DNA of 64,000 bases from NCBI GenBank assembly GCA_900175165.2, contig FWWN02000432.1, positions 1 to 64,000 of the forward strand, given 5' to 3'. The DNA comes from Rhizomucor pusillus (lineage: Eukaryota > Mucoromycota > Mucoromycetes > Mucorales > Lichtheimiaceae). This document shows positions 36,223 through 48,967 of the stretch, piece after piece. The number at the start of each line of letters is the position of its first letter. The first letter of the stretch is position 1. The notes under the pieces were generated by a model. That model saw nothing but the letters and a program-made list of their open reading frames with translations, searched no databases and was not told the origin of the DNA. Made by a program: the position numbers and the translations under genes.

Positions 36223-37001
36223 TGACTACAATATGGGGGGCGGGGAACGGAAGAAGAGAGAGCAGGTTTGCATCAACCCGAACGGTTGCACAACAAAGGA
36301 TTTGCATCTTTCCACTTTGCTGCATGAACGCCAATTTGTTGATGGTTTGTACTCCTATATCTCTTCCCTTTTAATTGTACCTTGTGTCTGGCAATGGAAT
36401 GTAATGAAATATTGTAGAAACAAAGCGTAGATAGCTTTTACAACGGACTTTCGATGCTGGAACATTTAGTGCTATAGGGAGATAACTATGTTAGAAATAT
36501 AAGATTGATTACATAGACAATGCCTTATGTCATATGGAATGCCTTGTATTGATTAAGATTTCTTGTAATTTCATGGTACAAATGAGCGGAAGCAGTGAGT
36601 TGGAACTTGACCAAATTCGCTGCGTGATCCGTCATCTTTTCAGTATAAAGTAGCAATGATAGTGGTATATGTTTATATCTTTACAACTGCTTTGCTATCT
36701 ATGCTGATGGTACCGAGAATAAAACGGAATAATAACATAAAAGGATCGAACGTTGTGTTCTAATAGAATACGCCGTAATACACGTGCCAATAGATCTTCG
36801 CGACTGTTCCCAATCTATGATGGCAAAGTCCATTAAACGAATGGATTATAGTTATGAAGGAGGGTTTCTTGCTCCTAGGATATCAGGAAAACACGAACGT
36901 CCTCGTTTTACGCGAAACCACGCCGGTGATCTGCCATACCAAATCCGACAATTTTGTGCTATCTGGCAGCAAGAAAACTTTTCGACAGCTTCCTTTGAGA
37001 A
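36223..37001. other. Divergent intergenic region between the F-box gene and TRM3
   Basis: About 780 bases with both promoters. Two overlapping frames at 36784-37114 run into the TRM3 start but have no recognisable domain, and I treat them as chance. No RNA gene is seen. Confidence 0.5.
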
Positions 37002-40000
37002 ATGGAATTCGCGGCTGCACCGTTGCAGGTGCTACTATCAGAAAATGCGCGAGCCGATCAGCTCGAGTCTTTTCTGAAGCAGCTCACGGAACAATTCCAA
37101 GCTCTCAACAGTGACGAAAAGGATCGCTTCGGCTCATTGCAGATCTTGCTCCCGACGTTGCGTGCATACGTTACAGCGAGTCAACCTGAGGACGCCGGAA
37201 AATGCCTGAGCACGTACTTGACGCCATTGATGAATATGAGTTTAAGCAACGACTCGATGGTGGCAGCAGAAAGCGTCCGTTTATTAAGCGACGACGTTGC
37301 ATATTGGATGTCACATGTACCGGATTTTGGACGATCGACGCTGATCCAATTACTTGGACAGATTCTGTACGTCATGGAGACAGAGCTGGATTTCGTTGAC
37401 CTGCAGCCAATCAGATACATTGAAACGTGGGTGCAAAACGCAGAGTGGAAAGAGCTATGCAGCCATTTGCAGCAGCAAATCAAAGTATTGCAACCCACTC
37501 GAGTGCAGCCAGCCATCCACGATGAAGATACAGATGACAGCGCTAGTTTGGCAACATTCAACACGAATTCGACGTCTACCAGCAGCGTTCGCTCAGCCCC
37601 TGGTATCCTCGACATTGAATGCTGTCTAGACGTTATGAATCGGTTCGTGCAGGAACTCCCAGATGGAAAATCTAGCCAAGGATTCTCTGGATGGATCGAC
37701 GTTATCATGGGTGTTTCAGTAGCCATGTTTGCTTGCACAGATGCAAGTGTGCGCCGCAAGGTCACTAGCGAACTTGTTTTAAGTCTTTTTGCTTGGCAAC
37801 GAGAACAGGAGCATGAAAATGGTGTAGAAAAGAGAAATCAATGGTGCAGAGTATGTTCATATATACACAATGTCCGTTCTTTGATAGACAGTCTAATTTT
37901 CCGCTAGATGCTGTGGGATCGTACGTTAGCCATCTACAAACTACCAGCTACAAATCTGCTCCGATCAGAAGCGTATGGTCTCACCGCAAAGTTCTTTGAT
38001 CTGTACTTCAACAGCGACAATGGCGCGCCTGCACTGGACTTAAGATTTGATGAAGAATTTTTCAGAATATTACAAAGCGGCTTACGCAGCAATGATGGAT
38101 TATACCGCAAATACTCGTCGTATATCCTAAAGCGCACCATCGATTACACGACACAGCACCCAGATAGCAATGGAAAGAAATGGACGAAGTACTTCGAATG
38201 GTCGGCAGATAAATCGCGAGTGTATGCGGATCAGTGGGCGGACTGGTTTTTGCTTTATGATATCATGCATGAAAGTGTGATCCACCTCGTCGAGCCAGTT
38301 TTACCACGGTTCGAGCCATTGCTTGTCAGTGAAGCGGCGCCGCTGGATGCTTCGTGGTGGATATGTTTATTTTATCGTGGATTCCAAAACGACACAGCAT
38401 CTGTAAAGAAGGGTATCCTGGAGTATATTTTTGGACTGGAAAATGTCAAATGTCTCAACATTCTGGGCAGCGAACGCGAATTCATCTTTGGCGCGCTTTT
38501 CAAGTCCATCGATCTTACTAGTTTGTACACTGTGCCTACCCAGGGAACTTTGGTTAGTCCATTTGGCGAAAAGCTGAGATCGTTCACACGCCATCTTGTC
38601 GAAGCATTCTACGACAAGGAGTACAAGGTGGGTTCTAACTTATTTGCAAAGTATCTATGTTGTCTTATATTCTATTTCTAGGCACAATTTTTGAAGGAAT
38701 TGATCCATCATCTGGCGCACGTCGTTAGCAGCTCTGTGCCGATTTATTATATCATGGAAGCGTTGGCGGAAACCGAGGTGTATCCTGTATGGGGATCCGA
38801 CGAGCTCAAATCAATGCGATTTCTGGTCGACAAACACCGAAATTTCCAGTGAGTATATAGTCTTTACGATCGTAGCAGGAAGGATTTACTAATCGACGGT
38901 TGTACGGCGCAGTGGTGGCAAGGCACGACTGTTTCTGCGCAAATTGGCTATTCCGGCAACTGCAAACTTTTTAGATCCATCCATGCTCTCGTTTTCCGAC
39001 GTTGCAAAGTAAAGTTCATTATGTCTGAAAGAGTAAATAGGCGGTCAAATTGACATGTTCGTATAGGACAATTTCATCCCTTACCACTGACTATCCCCTC
39101 GAGTCTATGTCAGATGCTTACCAATGCCTGCAGTCACTTATGCAAAGAATTGCCCAAAAGAATCCGGTGAGAGCTAGTACTTGCGGTATGTTACCGTTAT
39201 CTTTACTGACCAGAGTACACTAGGCTCTTGCAGACAGTCTCAAATGCCTGAAAGAACGTACTGATACATATGTCAACGATGCTTCTGCAGAAGGTCCGTC
39301 AGTTTTCAATGTAAAACGTTCGAGTTTGTATCTAAACATAGAACTCCATAGAGTACGCCACAGCCAGCTCGCTGTGTAACCAAGCATTTGTCATTGCTCG
39401 TTCAAGTGTATTTATCGTCTCATCAGCGGATCACAAGGAACCAGATCAAGCAAAAACCCGACTGTTATTTGAAAGTCTAATCCTAAAACTCAAGAATCCG
39501 ACATCAAAGTAAGTCGCTCAGTTGGCTAACGGGATCGATCTCGATTGCCCACTGACGTCGTTCTTGTTCATCCTAGCTCCACTGCTACGCTAAATAGATC
39601 ACTGGTTCTGTTCCATGCTGTTAGCGAGACGTTTAAACTGTGTTTCTCCAAGGAAACCGATCTTGCAGCCGTGCTTGGCTTGAACGACCTGGATACGTTG
39701 CTGCGACTTGTAACACGACAATATTTGGATTTGGAAAAGGAGACAGGTAAATGAAGAGAACGAATGAGCAGCATTGTATCATTATTGACACAAACTCCAT
39801 TAGATGAGGATATGATTCAAGTGCTTTTGGTAGTAACTCTCCTGCTACTCGAGAGCACCAGCTTGACGGATGAAGTAAGAACGTCCAAGCTGCAAACATA
39901 TTATCACGAGGCGATCGAAACCATGCAAGGAGAAGCAAAATGTATAGCAAACTGACTGTGAAAAAAAGGAAACTATGATTTGCTGACATGTTTTTGAAAA

Positions 40001-42971
40001 CCACTGTAGCTCGTCCTTGCAAAGTCTCGATAGCGCAGATCCCTTGCATCCAGTTCATCAAGATTTTGTACCAGATTGCGCTAAAGCATGAATATTACGA
40101 GCTACCCTGTGATGCAAACATTGCAACCCAAATATCTGGTCTCGTACTTAAAAAGACGTCGGATGTGAGCAGATCTACGAGGTCAGTAAAGACATATACA
40201 CACAGTGCATTCGATGCTTTCTTGCGTTGACGGTCTCCAAATAGAAAATGGGGCGATATAGTTTCGTTATTTATCCGATGCAAATGGGAATGTATGCATA
40301 GTCTTGCAAACTATGCTTTGGCGGTAAAAATTTAAATGAGAGCAAAATATGCAAACGCAGAAACTTACAGTCAGTTCTAATTAGATAACAAAGAATGGTC
40401 TGCAGATTGAAACGTTCTCTGCATCGGATGTCTTTCCAGAAGCGGTGGATCAATTAGAGAACGCCACTGAAGCTTGTGCTGAAGCGATCATCGAATGTAC
40501 AGCCGATGTTATAGCGCTTCCTGGAGACAAGGAAGAAGAGCTGGCAAGTACATTAATTTAATATCAATGTTCAGCGCGGTCCACTTATCATATCAAACAG
40601 ATCAACGCAGCAGTCGATTACGTTATTGAACTTATCAAGGAGAATCTAAATCAATCCAGGACGTCGCCTGGAATAATGAGAGCAGCTATCCGTATGATTT
40701 TCCAGCCTGAGCTTTTAGCAAAGCCAAACTTGAATCAAGACGGTGGACCTTTGAAACGTGCCTTGCAGTACATTATCGAAATTTCAGAAATCAAAGCATT
40801 TATTGTTGCACAGTGTGCGACCCAGCTGCATGAATTTTGGTCAAAGCATACGGATGTTACTGACCAGTCAATGCTTCTTTACGCCAATGAAATCACTCAA
40901 TTGCTCATGTATGGACCGCTGCGTGATCGAGACGATCAAAAGTTTGATGCGTCTATCAGTCTGAGGCTCCAAAGCCCTCAAGCCATCGAGGAAGCGCAAG
41001 GGTAAGTTGTATATCCCTACTGTCTATATGACTCTAAATGGAGTGAATTAATCCACGGTCAAAAGTTCCGCAGCCATTGTGTTCAGTCAGAATGATTATA
41101 TTGTGCGTGTACTCATGAACGACTTGATGATGCGGCTTGATGAGAGCCGCCCCGCCCACGTCGAGCTGGGTCGACAAGTGCTAGATGGACTGCTTGTCCA
41201 TAATCTAGACGAAAAATACTACATATCGCATTATCTCAACACTATCGAGCACCGCGAGCGCCTGCGTATATGGTGCGCTGCGATGCTGCTCCTTCGATTC
41301 ATCAGTGAAGAAAATGTAGATCATTACTTGGAACTCATCCATCAAGCCATGCGACGCGAAACCGTCGTTTCCGTCCGATGCTACGTGGAGGTTAGCCGTT
41401 GTAAAATAATGGAACTCTCGTCTTCCTTGGAAACTTATCAATCTTACAGTGGGCATTGATGAAACTGCTTGCGGCGTTCCCTAGCAGACTCAACATGATG
41501 TACAAGCTCTTGGAGAATCCAGACGCGAAACCACATTTTCTGGTCTCGATGCTTACCATTCTATTTCCACTCGGTGATATTCTGGATGACGATGCAGCCC
41601 GTGAATACTTTGACGAGGTATTCTAGTTCATTTTCATTTGTAAAGAGAAATATTTACTTACAATCTTTTTTCTCACAAGATATTCCCTCGCATCGTACCC
41701 TGGCTGACATCGAACCATTTTACTGTACGATTGTATGCTTACTGTGCATGGTTCCGGAATATCGCAAGCTGCAAACGACGGTGAGTATTGACTAGACGAT
41801 GTACACATATATCTATATATTTATCATAAATAACGATTTTGTAGAGGTTTAAATCCTGACTTTGACAAGAATCGGTTCATGGCATCGCTGATTTCGTTTG
41901 TGGAACAATACGCGGATAGCATCAAGTTTACAGAAAAGATCCAGTCCCAATTCTACCTGACAAAGTTCGATCCTATCCAGGACTACAATATTGAGTTTAT
42001 ATTCCGGCAAATGATGACGATCTTTGGTGTTATTGACAATGAAAAGATTTCATCAGTAAGTTCTACTAGGTAAACTTTGTGGGAAGGAAAAAGCTCTGAT
42101 ACGTCATCCATCAGCGCGTTTTTGCCAAAGTAAACTCTGAACCTATCAAGGGCCTGCCGTTTAGCAATCCTGAGAGAGAGATCAAGTTCAATCTGGCAGA
42201 TCCAACAGAGCTGTTCAAAGAAGACACGACGGAGCAGCCGGGCGAGAACAGTGACAAAGATGAAGAAAAGCAAATGTCCTTCCAAAAGAAGATATTGCCG
42301 TGGCAGATGATGCTCGAGACAGACGTTGACTTGACAAAATCGCTCGTGCAAAAGAAACGCCGGCGGAATAGCCTCATCGTTGTAGCAAGTCTTATCGACC
42401 GCATCCCGAACCTGGCTGGCCTTTGTCGAACATGCGAGATCTTCAATGCCGAACTGCTGGTCGTATATAGCTTAAAGGTAGATATACCAGACACAATGAC
42501 TTTCCAAAACACGGTTTCTGATTTGCTTGCTTTGCGTATAGATCAAGGATGATCCACAGTTTGCCAGCATCAGCGTCTCTTCCGAGGTAAGAAACATGGA
42601 AATGATGATAGTTCTCAGGTCTGTTCTTTCATACTCAAACGAAATCTTTCCTTCAGCGCTGGATGCCAATGGCAGAAGTCGGCGAGGCGGACGTTGCAGC
42701 GTTCCTGAAAGCAAAGAAGCAAGAAGGCTACATGCTGTGTGGTCTGGAACAAACAACGACGAGCGCAATGCTGGGTGAATACGAGTTTCCCGAGAAATGT
42801 GTGCTCTTACTGGGCAAGGAACGTGCAGGAGTCCCCGCAGACCTGCTCCAAATGCTCGACCAGACGATTGAAATACCTCAGCAAGGAATCACACGGTCGC
42901 TCAATGTACACGTCAGTGGTGCGATTGCTATTTACGAGTATTCCAAACAAATGCAATGGCGGTCAATATAA
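37002..42971 (+). CDS. TRM3: tRNA (guanosine-2'-O)-methyltransferase, TRM3/TARBP1 family
   Basis: Long gene with many short introns. It starts MEFAAAPLQVLLSENARADQ and proceeds through about 1,400 residues of helical, HEAT-like sequence without strong motifs. The C-terminal SPOUT (SpoU) methyltransferase lies at about 42,350-42,971. Its motifs are NSLIVVASLIDRIPNLAGLC (motif 1), VLLLGKERAGVPADLLQMLD (motif 2) and IPQQGITRSLNVHVSGAIAI (motif 3), the last two forming the knotted SAM site. Trm3/TARBP1 methylates the ribose of G18 in the D-loop of certain tRNAs. The large N-terminal part is the hallmark that separates this family from bacterial TrmH. Exon limits in the middle are approximate; the ends are firm. 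Confidence 0.9.
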
Positions 42972-43134
42972 TACATTTGGAAGAGAAGGAGAGGGGGAAA
43001 GAGCGAAGAAAAAAAGACAAAAGCAAAAAAAGAAAAGTAGAAAAAAAAAAGAAAACTATGGGCGGACAGCTCCTTGGTATAGAGTCTATCATCATCATTA
43101 CATACAGAATTTTTCCACTTGAGTAGCGGGCTGC

Positions 43135-46100
43135 TCAGTTTAGAATGAAATCAAGCATTGCTTTGCTGCTTCTCTTTCGTGGTTGGCTGTCACTGGCGTT
43201 TTGTCCAGATAGTCGTTGCCGTTCGTGGTGGTAGTACGGCCCAGGCTGATGCTCGGCGTACCTAACGCTAGATGACGGGGCTGGTTGTTGCTGTGGCGGT
43301 ACCTGTGCAGGATAATGCATTGCTGCTGAGGCTGCCGGAGGATATTCATCGGCGGCGGTAGCAGCAGGGGCGGAAGGTGAGTATGGATATGGACGCTTAT
43401 GTTCTGGTGGTACGACGTGTTCTGTTGCGTAGGGATAATGTTTCCAGTCCGAGGGCGGGTTTTGAGCGCTGTCGACGCGTACAAAACCTGTTTTTGAAGC
43501 TGCCATTCCATCAGCGTGATAATTTATGAATTGAACTTGCCCTACGGAGGGTCGAGCAGCGTATCGTTCTGCCTGCAGCGGCTGCTCCCCTCTGACTGGA
43601 GCCTCATTGTTTGATTGCAGTATGGTGGCAAAGTCATAAGCACGATTGCATCGCTTGGGAGCTGCTTCTTGTTGCTGCTGCTGCTGTTGCTGCTGCTCTT
43701 GTTGCTGTATCTCAGCAACGGGCGGAGAGCCGCTGGAGGATGACGCGTGGGAGGTTTTTGCTGCATTAGGTTCGATGGTAGTAGTTAGTAGACTGTGTAT
43801 ATTGCTTGATGAGCTGTGCCGAATTTTGGGCGGAGCGCTCACAGGCTTATTGTTATTTTCAGGGACGCCTGTGATATTTTTCCACGAGGACGATGATTGC
43901 GACTCTTGTTGCTGCGATGGTCGCTTCTGTTCCGTCCCTGCTGCTGAACTTAATTCAGGACTCGTTTCAGACCGCTGTATCGGCCGATAAATATCCTGTG
44001 CAGACACTGATGTCGTTAATTTTTGGTTGCCAATGCCCGCGTGAGCTTCTTCGTCCTTGGCATTCGCTGTGCTAGTACGTCTTTCCCCGGTTGGATAGCT
44101 ACTAGATGCTGATGCATTGCTGGCAGTACTTTGTCGTCTCTGATCGCCAGTCCATGATTTAAAACGTTTCCTTGCACCACCAGGGTTTGCTAATGCTTGC
44201 GGGCTTGCTTCGCGTTCTGACTGAGTATTCTTGCTATTCTCTTCCTCCTCCTGTTCTTCAGGCACTTGATGAAGAGTTTGGCTTTCGAATTTTGACCTGA
44301 TATTGCTAGGAGACAAATCTGTGTCAGAATATCGCCGGTCGCCTCTCGATGCTGCCGTCAAATCTGCTGAATTCTGTCGCGATCTCGAGGTCTGCCCTGA
44401 AGTAGGATCTCTTGATTGAAAATAATTTGTCGAAGGATTAGCCACCGACGGTGAAGGAAAAACTGCTGGCGTAGCAGACGTAGGAGTGGTCATGGAAGTG
44501 GACGATAAGGGGCGATCGGCTTCGCTGAGCTTTTCTGCAGAAATTGGCGGTGGGATAGGGATACCTTTCTCTCGCATTTTCCAGGCTGTCCTAATGCGTT
44601 CCATCCGCTCCAAAAGCTGCTCCTTTGTTACTCCATCTTTTATGCTTCTTAGAATTTTCTTTACAACATTTTCATCGTTTGCAGTATCCTTGTCTTCTCG
44701 GAAACGTACGAACCTAAGTAAAAATCGACATATGAATGGCATTTACCTCATATTCATAACTCTGCGCTGTTCTTACCTCCATCCTCCTTTCCGAGTCTCG
44801 GGGGCATATCCTTGTTCGACAATAACGACTTCCCAGTCAGGATCGTACCTAAAAAAAGAAAACATCAGTTCCGCGTCGCAGAAAATATAAAATTCTACAA
44901 CGATCTTGTGTTACCTGAATTCAGCAATACGCCCATCAGGGAGATGGTTTTTCCACCTAGCATTTTGGCATGTGACTCAATTAATACTTTACTACAATTA
45001 AAATTTTTATGCATCACATACTCGGCAGCCAGGGAAGGCTCAGGCTGGAAATGGTCATAAAATTTGTAGGTGACACCATGTGACAGCACCTCCAGCTTGT
45101 AAATCGGTTTATGCTCCCTACTCCACTTGGCAGATATCCTAAAGTCCACCGTGTTAAGCTCCGGAGGCTTCCATTTCAGACTATCCGTCATCACTACGTG
45201 TCAGTACTATGTCCACCACGCTAAAATTTTCTGACGATATATGAGACTTACAGTTTTTCACAAGTGCCCGGGATATAGGGATATTTGACAGGAGTCCATA
45301 TAACACCATCGCTTGAATGCTTTAACCTCGACATTTGTTCAAATACAAGGTGTAGACCGTATGATCGTTCCATTTTCTTCAGCTCGATTCTGTTAAAATT
45401 GTATTAGGAACCCTATATGATCTGCTTTGTTGTTAGCATCAACAAGAAACGCTTACGTAAATGGTGCTCTGGCCTGTTCATTCAGATAACGCAGTCGATT
45501 GTTGTATGGTCCTATGACCTCCTGCTGAAGCATCTACATTATGTTCAGCTTTAATACATCACAGCAGCAGTAGCAGTAACACAATAAGCACGTGATGGGA
45601 TACTCACGCCTAATCTAGTGTTAAACGATCGTCTTGTCACGACGGTTCCATTCAGTGCCATCAGGTCAAATATGAGGAATCGCCATGTTTTCTGTGACGA
45701 TGCAATGTTGTTAGCAATTCTCCAAATAGCTCACAAAAAAATTATACCTTATCACTGGTTTCTTCTGCATCTGCAACAAGTTCGCCGTCCATCAATGTAT
45801 CCCGTAAAAAATCCTTTTCTCGTCCGCGTACTGGAAACAGCAAGTTTGGTACATAATGCCAGACTCGATTTCTATCAAACTACATTGTTTCATGTTAACC
45901 ATGATGGCGATAAAAACGGTTTACGCAGCGTATATCGTTACCAAAAAAGCTGCCGGCCCTTTGGATGAATGCAGGAAGAAGAGCAAGTATCGTATGCCAT
46001 CTGTTTTCTCGCACACAAAATAGTCCTCGCGTTCGAGTTCGTCCAAGTGCTTTGCTTCAAAGCTGACAGGTTGCGTCCCTGGGAAACTTTTTTTCGACAT

Positions 46101-46337
46101 TTGCATTGTATATGAATATCACCTCTTACATACGAAAAAGTATATACCCTACTTGTCATAGTTTATGCCTAGTATCTCTTTGACTCGTGCGTGTAGCACG
46201 TTCGAGTATGCTGGATCGACGCGCTTTAGAATGTGCTCGGGTAAAAACGGTCCGTCGTGCTGCTGCCGATTGAACTGCTGCTGTTGTTGCTGTTGCGGCC
46301 CAAGCGGCGGTCGCTGTGGTTGCTGGGCGGCGGCCAT
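43135..46337 (-). CDS. CEG1: mRNA-capping guanylyltransferase with long disordered tail
   Basis: Starts [20 protein letters not shown] at 46337. The catalytic lysine motif is in [13 protein letters not shown] (KTDG, the KxDG site that forms the enzyme-GMP adduct). Later short exons (45,990-44,780) carry the rest of the nucleotidyltransferase and OB domains. The OB end reads [20 protein letters not shown], then [17 protein letters not shown], as in the yeast enzyme. The last exon continues for about 450 more residues rich in Ser, Gln and Pro with poly-Gln runs, ending [14 protein letters not shown]. Yeast Ceg1 ends soon after the basic helix (about 459 residues in total), so this tail is an unusual extension. 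The enzyme adds GMP to the 5' end of nascent Pol II transcripts. Confidence 0.9.
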
Positions 46338-46689
46338 GAACGACTAGTGCGTAATGCAGAACAGGAGGACGAAGGAGAGGGATACGATTAGAAGTGTTGT
46401 TCGTCTTTGCCGGGAAAAGGGGGGAGTGACGTGGAATGTTTTTCAGCGTGGCCAAAAGATGCAAACGTTAAATCTGTAAAGATAGATTCGAATGGCGATG
46501 ACCGTAAGTATCAAACAGAAACAAGTTGCATAGGGTTTTGTGCTGAACACGTCGAAAAAGCTCAGCCAGCTGGCTCTCTCTTTTGAATGCTTCCAGCAGC
46601 GCTGGCATGGGCGGCAGATCAAACGGACAAACATTTATACATTCACCAGGCTTTAAAAATTTTATTCATTTCTTTTTAGTTTTACGAGT
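46338..46689. other. Short intergenic region between CEG1 and the NVJ2-like gene
   Basis: These 350 bases should hold the CEG1 promoter and the 3' end of the next gene. A 63-codon minus-strand frame from ATG at 46634 would encode one membrane helix after two Cys pairs (CRPCQRC). It has no known homologue that I recognise, and it is not called as a gene. Confidence 0.4.
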
Positions 46690-48879
46690 TCAAACTGATG
46701 GACCATTGTTAGAGTTTGGTGTTGTGCGTGGGGGTATCGGCGGCCGCTCTTCGCTTTGGTCAACAATTCGAGGAGGCAACGGTGGTTTGCGTGGAGGCGT
46801 TGGCGGAGAAGTGGAGGCACGAGGTGGCAGCGGTGGTTTTGGTGAAGGAGCTACCGATGCTGAGGATGCTGTTGTAGGTGGTGATAAGGATTCTTGTTGT
46901 TGTTGTTCTTTTTGTTGTTTTTGCTGTTGTGTTGCTGGAGCAGATGGCGCTGCAGGCGGTGGTGGCGGCGGCGGCGGCCGATGTCTAGTAATTCGATCGT
47001 TGGTTTCACTTAGTCTGCGACGGATATGAATAACGTCGTGTTCTTCGTCTTTGAGCACTTCTTTGCTACGTTGCCAGAGAGTTTCTGCGCGTTGATATAT
47101 TGTACTTCTCCGCTCTGTATTGGTGCTTGCACTGTCGTCTATTGACTCTATCGAGTCTTTTCTGGCCTTTTTCCGTCGAATGGGCCATCGAATTGCTATG
47201 GATGACGATGTGGTTGCCGTCGTTGCGATAGTGTTGCTTGATGAATCACTAGACGATTCTACCGATGCTGTTTCTTGCTTTTCCTTGTCTATCATCGAAG
47301 CAGACGATGTGTTTGTCGCGGGGGTCCCGTTGCCGTTCGTGGTACTCGATATTGTTTCACTTTGGAGTAAATTCGGCGCAGATCTAGAGACATGGTTCAC
47401 TGTAGGCGAAGGCGCTGACAAGAGATGATGATCTGATTCGTGGCGCTTAGGAACGGGTTTGGGAGTATAGTCGCCAGCTTCTTCGGTTTTTGGTTCAACC
47501 ACTTTGGATGTTGGAGGTGCTGTCGGTGTGGCGATAGATACTTCTGGAGCTGCTGCTTCTTTCGCACCAAACACACCGCCCTGGCCATCTGTGTCGCAAA
47601 ATACGAAGTCATCCATATTCGGTAGCACCAATGTTTCTGCAAACACTTCTCGGATCTTGGTTTCAATGGCGTTTGTGACCATGTTAAGTTTGATCTGCTT
47701 GTCCGACACGATGGGTTTGATATCCAGCACCATTTCTGGTTCCTCGTAGAATCCCAGCCAGAAACGGTTCGTGGGAGGTTTCTTGATCATGAGCTTAAAC
47801 CTGCCTCGAAACTGCTTCAGTGTGACAGAGAGGACCAAGTGAACTCGTATAGGCTTAAGTCGAGACGAATAACTCCAATGGATATCCGTCTCTATGACGA
47901 CACACAATCCGCCCGTGTAATCCACATGTGCTTCTGCTTCCAAGCGTCCGTCGACGTCCAGCGTCAATAGTTTAATGCGAGAAAAATAGGGAATTGCGTG
48001 GCCTGCCCGAACGTCTTGGATTGTCACTTCATCTAGAAAGCTTGGTCGCTTGATCTTTTTCAGCTTCTTTGTAAACTTGCTTTCAAAAAAGTGCTTGACC
48101 CTGTCCGTCTTGTAAACGCCCAAAAACATTCGTCCCAAAATGGCATTTAGCCATTGCACCTGGCGATGATCCGGGTCTCGGTGGATGGCGCCAATCAAGT
48201 GCTCCATAGCTGCAAAATCGAAGCGCGTTTCGTCAACAGTCTCTACATGCGTCGGATCGGGTGCATCGGGCATGAAATCGGATGCTTCCAAAAGCTCAAA
48301 ATACCAATCTTCCTTGTCGATGGCTCGTGCGCATTGCACAAAAATATCCTGATCAAGCGACCAGTACTCATCGGGTCCTCCTTGCTCATTCAGCAAGTCA
48401 GTGTCAGTCTTGCTCTTGACTGCGTTCGGCTGTGGTGGCGATTGCTTGGAAACTTCATTTACCCCGTGCAAAGATTGCGGTCGTTTTTTCTTTGGCTGGA
48501 GACGCACAGCCATTGACTTGTTATACATTTCATGGTCTTTTTGGCCGTCTGGGTGCATGGATATCACATAGTCGTGCACGGGTATTATAAGCTTACACTC
48601 GAGTTGACGGTCGGACTCGTACACAAACATGGTACCATGCTTAAGCACAGCATAGACCATGTTTTTGAAACGCTTGCCGCCGGACGGGTCGTAGTGGTTA
48701 GTTATCCGCACCCAGCCTTCCTTGCCATGGTCAACTTCGACATTTTTGTAGTGCTCAGAGTGGTTACTCTTGCAATTGGCAGCAGGCAAGACAAACCGAT
48801 ACACAATGAACAGCACAGCTGGAAGGAAGGTCAGCCCGCCCAGCAAGTAAATGGCAAGAAATGTCGACAGTGCAAGCAT
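46690..48879 (-). CDS. NVJ2: SMP-domain lipid-transfer protein, Nvj2/TEX2 family
   Basis: Single exon, 729 residues. An N-terminal membrane helix (residues 5-30, LSTFLAIYLLGGLTFLPAVL) is followed by a PH-like domain (about 50-120: EGWVRITNHYD...FVYESDRQLECKL). An SMP domain follows at about 215-430 (WLNAILGRMFLG, HAIPYFSRIKLL, RLEAEAHVDYTGGLC, FWLGFYEEPEMVLDI). The order membrane helix, PH, SMP matches yeast Nvj2 and animal TEX2, which move lipids at contacts of the ER with vacuole or Golgi. The C-terminal 280 residues are disordered, with poly-Pro runs and PPLPPR-type SH3-binding motifs. Confidence 0.92.
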   Translation of the reverse strand: MLALSTFLAIYLLGGLTFLPAVLFIVYRFVLPAANCKSNHSEHYKNVEVDHGKEGWVRITNHYDPSGGKRFKNMVYAVLKHGTMFVYESDRQLECKLIIPVHDYVISMHPDGQKDHEMYNKSMAVRLQPKKKRPQSLHGVNEVSKQSPPQPNAVKSKTDTDLLNEQGGPDEYWSLDQDIFVQCARAIDKEDWYFELLEASDFMPDAPDPTHVETVDETRFDFAAMEHLIGAIHRDPDHRQVQWLNAILGRMFLGVYKTDRVKHFFESKFTKKLKKIKRPSFLDEVTIQDVRAGHAIPYFSRIKLLTLDVDGRLEAEAHVDYTGGLCVVIETDIHWSYSSRLKPIRVHLVLSVTLKQFRGRFKLMIKKPPTNRFWLGFYEEPEMVLDIKPIVSDKQIKLNMVTNAIETKIREVFAETLVLPNMDDFVFCDTDGQGGVFGAKEAAAPEVSIATPTAPPTSKVVEPKTEEAGDYTPKPVPKRHESDHHLLSAPSPTVNHVSRSAPNLLQSETISSTTNGNGTPATNTSSASMIDKEKQETASVESSSDSSSNTIATTATTSSSIAIRWPIRRKKARKDSIESIDDSASTNTERRSTIYQRAETLWQRSKEVLKDEEHDVIHIRRRLSETNDRITRHRPPPPPPPPAAPSAPATQQQKQQKEQQQQESLSPPTTASSASVAPSPKPPLPPRASTSPPTPPRKPPLPPRIVDQSEERPPIPPRTTPNSNNGPSV

Positions 48880-48967
48880 AGAACAGAAAAAGGGAGGAAC
48901 GGAACGGGAGCACGCTTGCGTGTTTTCGCTTTATTAGCTACTTTAAGAAGAGAGAAATTGTCCGCTT

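Noticed and set aside
36784..37114. Plus-strand ORFs just before and into the TRM3 start
   Set aside because: No domain; they overlap the TRM3 coding start in other frames and begin in the promoter.
46443..46634. Minus-strand 63-codon ORF with a membrane helix and CxxC-like pairs
   Set aside because: No recognisable family, and it overlaps the CEG1 upstream region; chance is as likely as a small gene.
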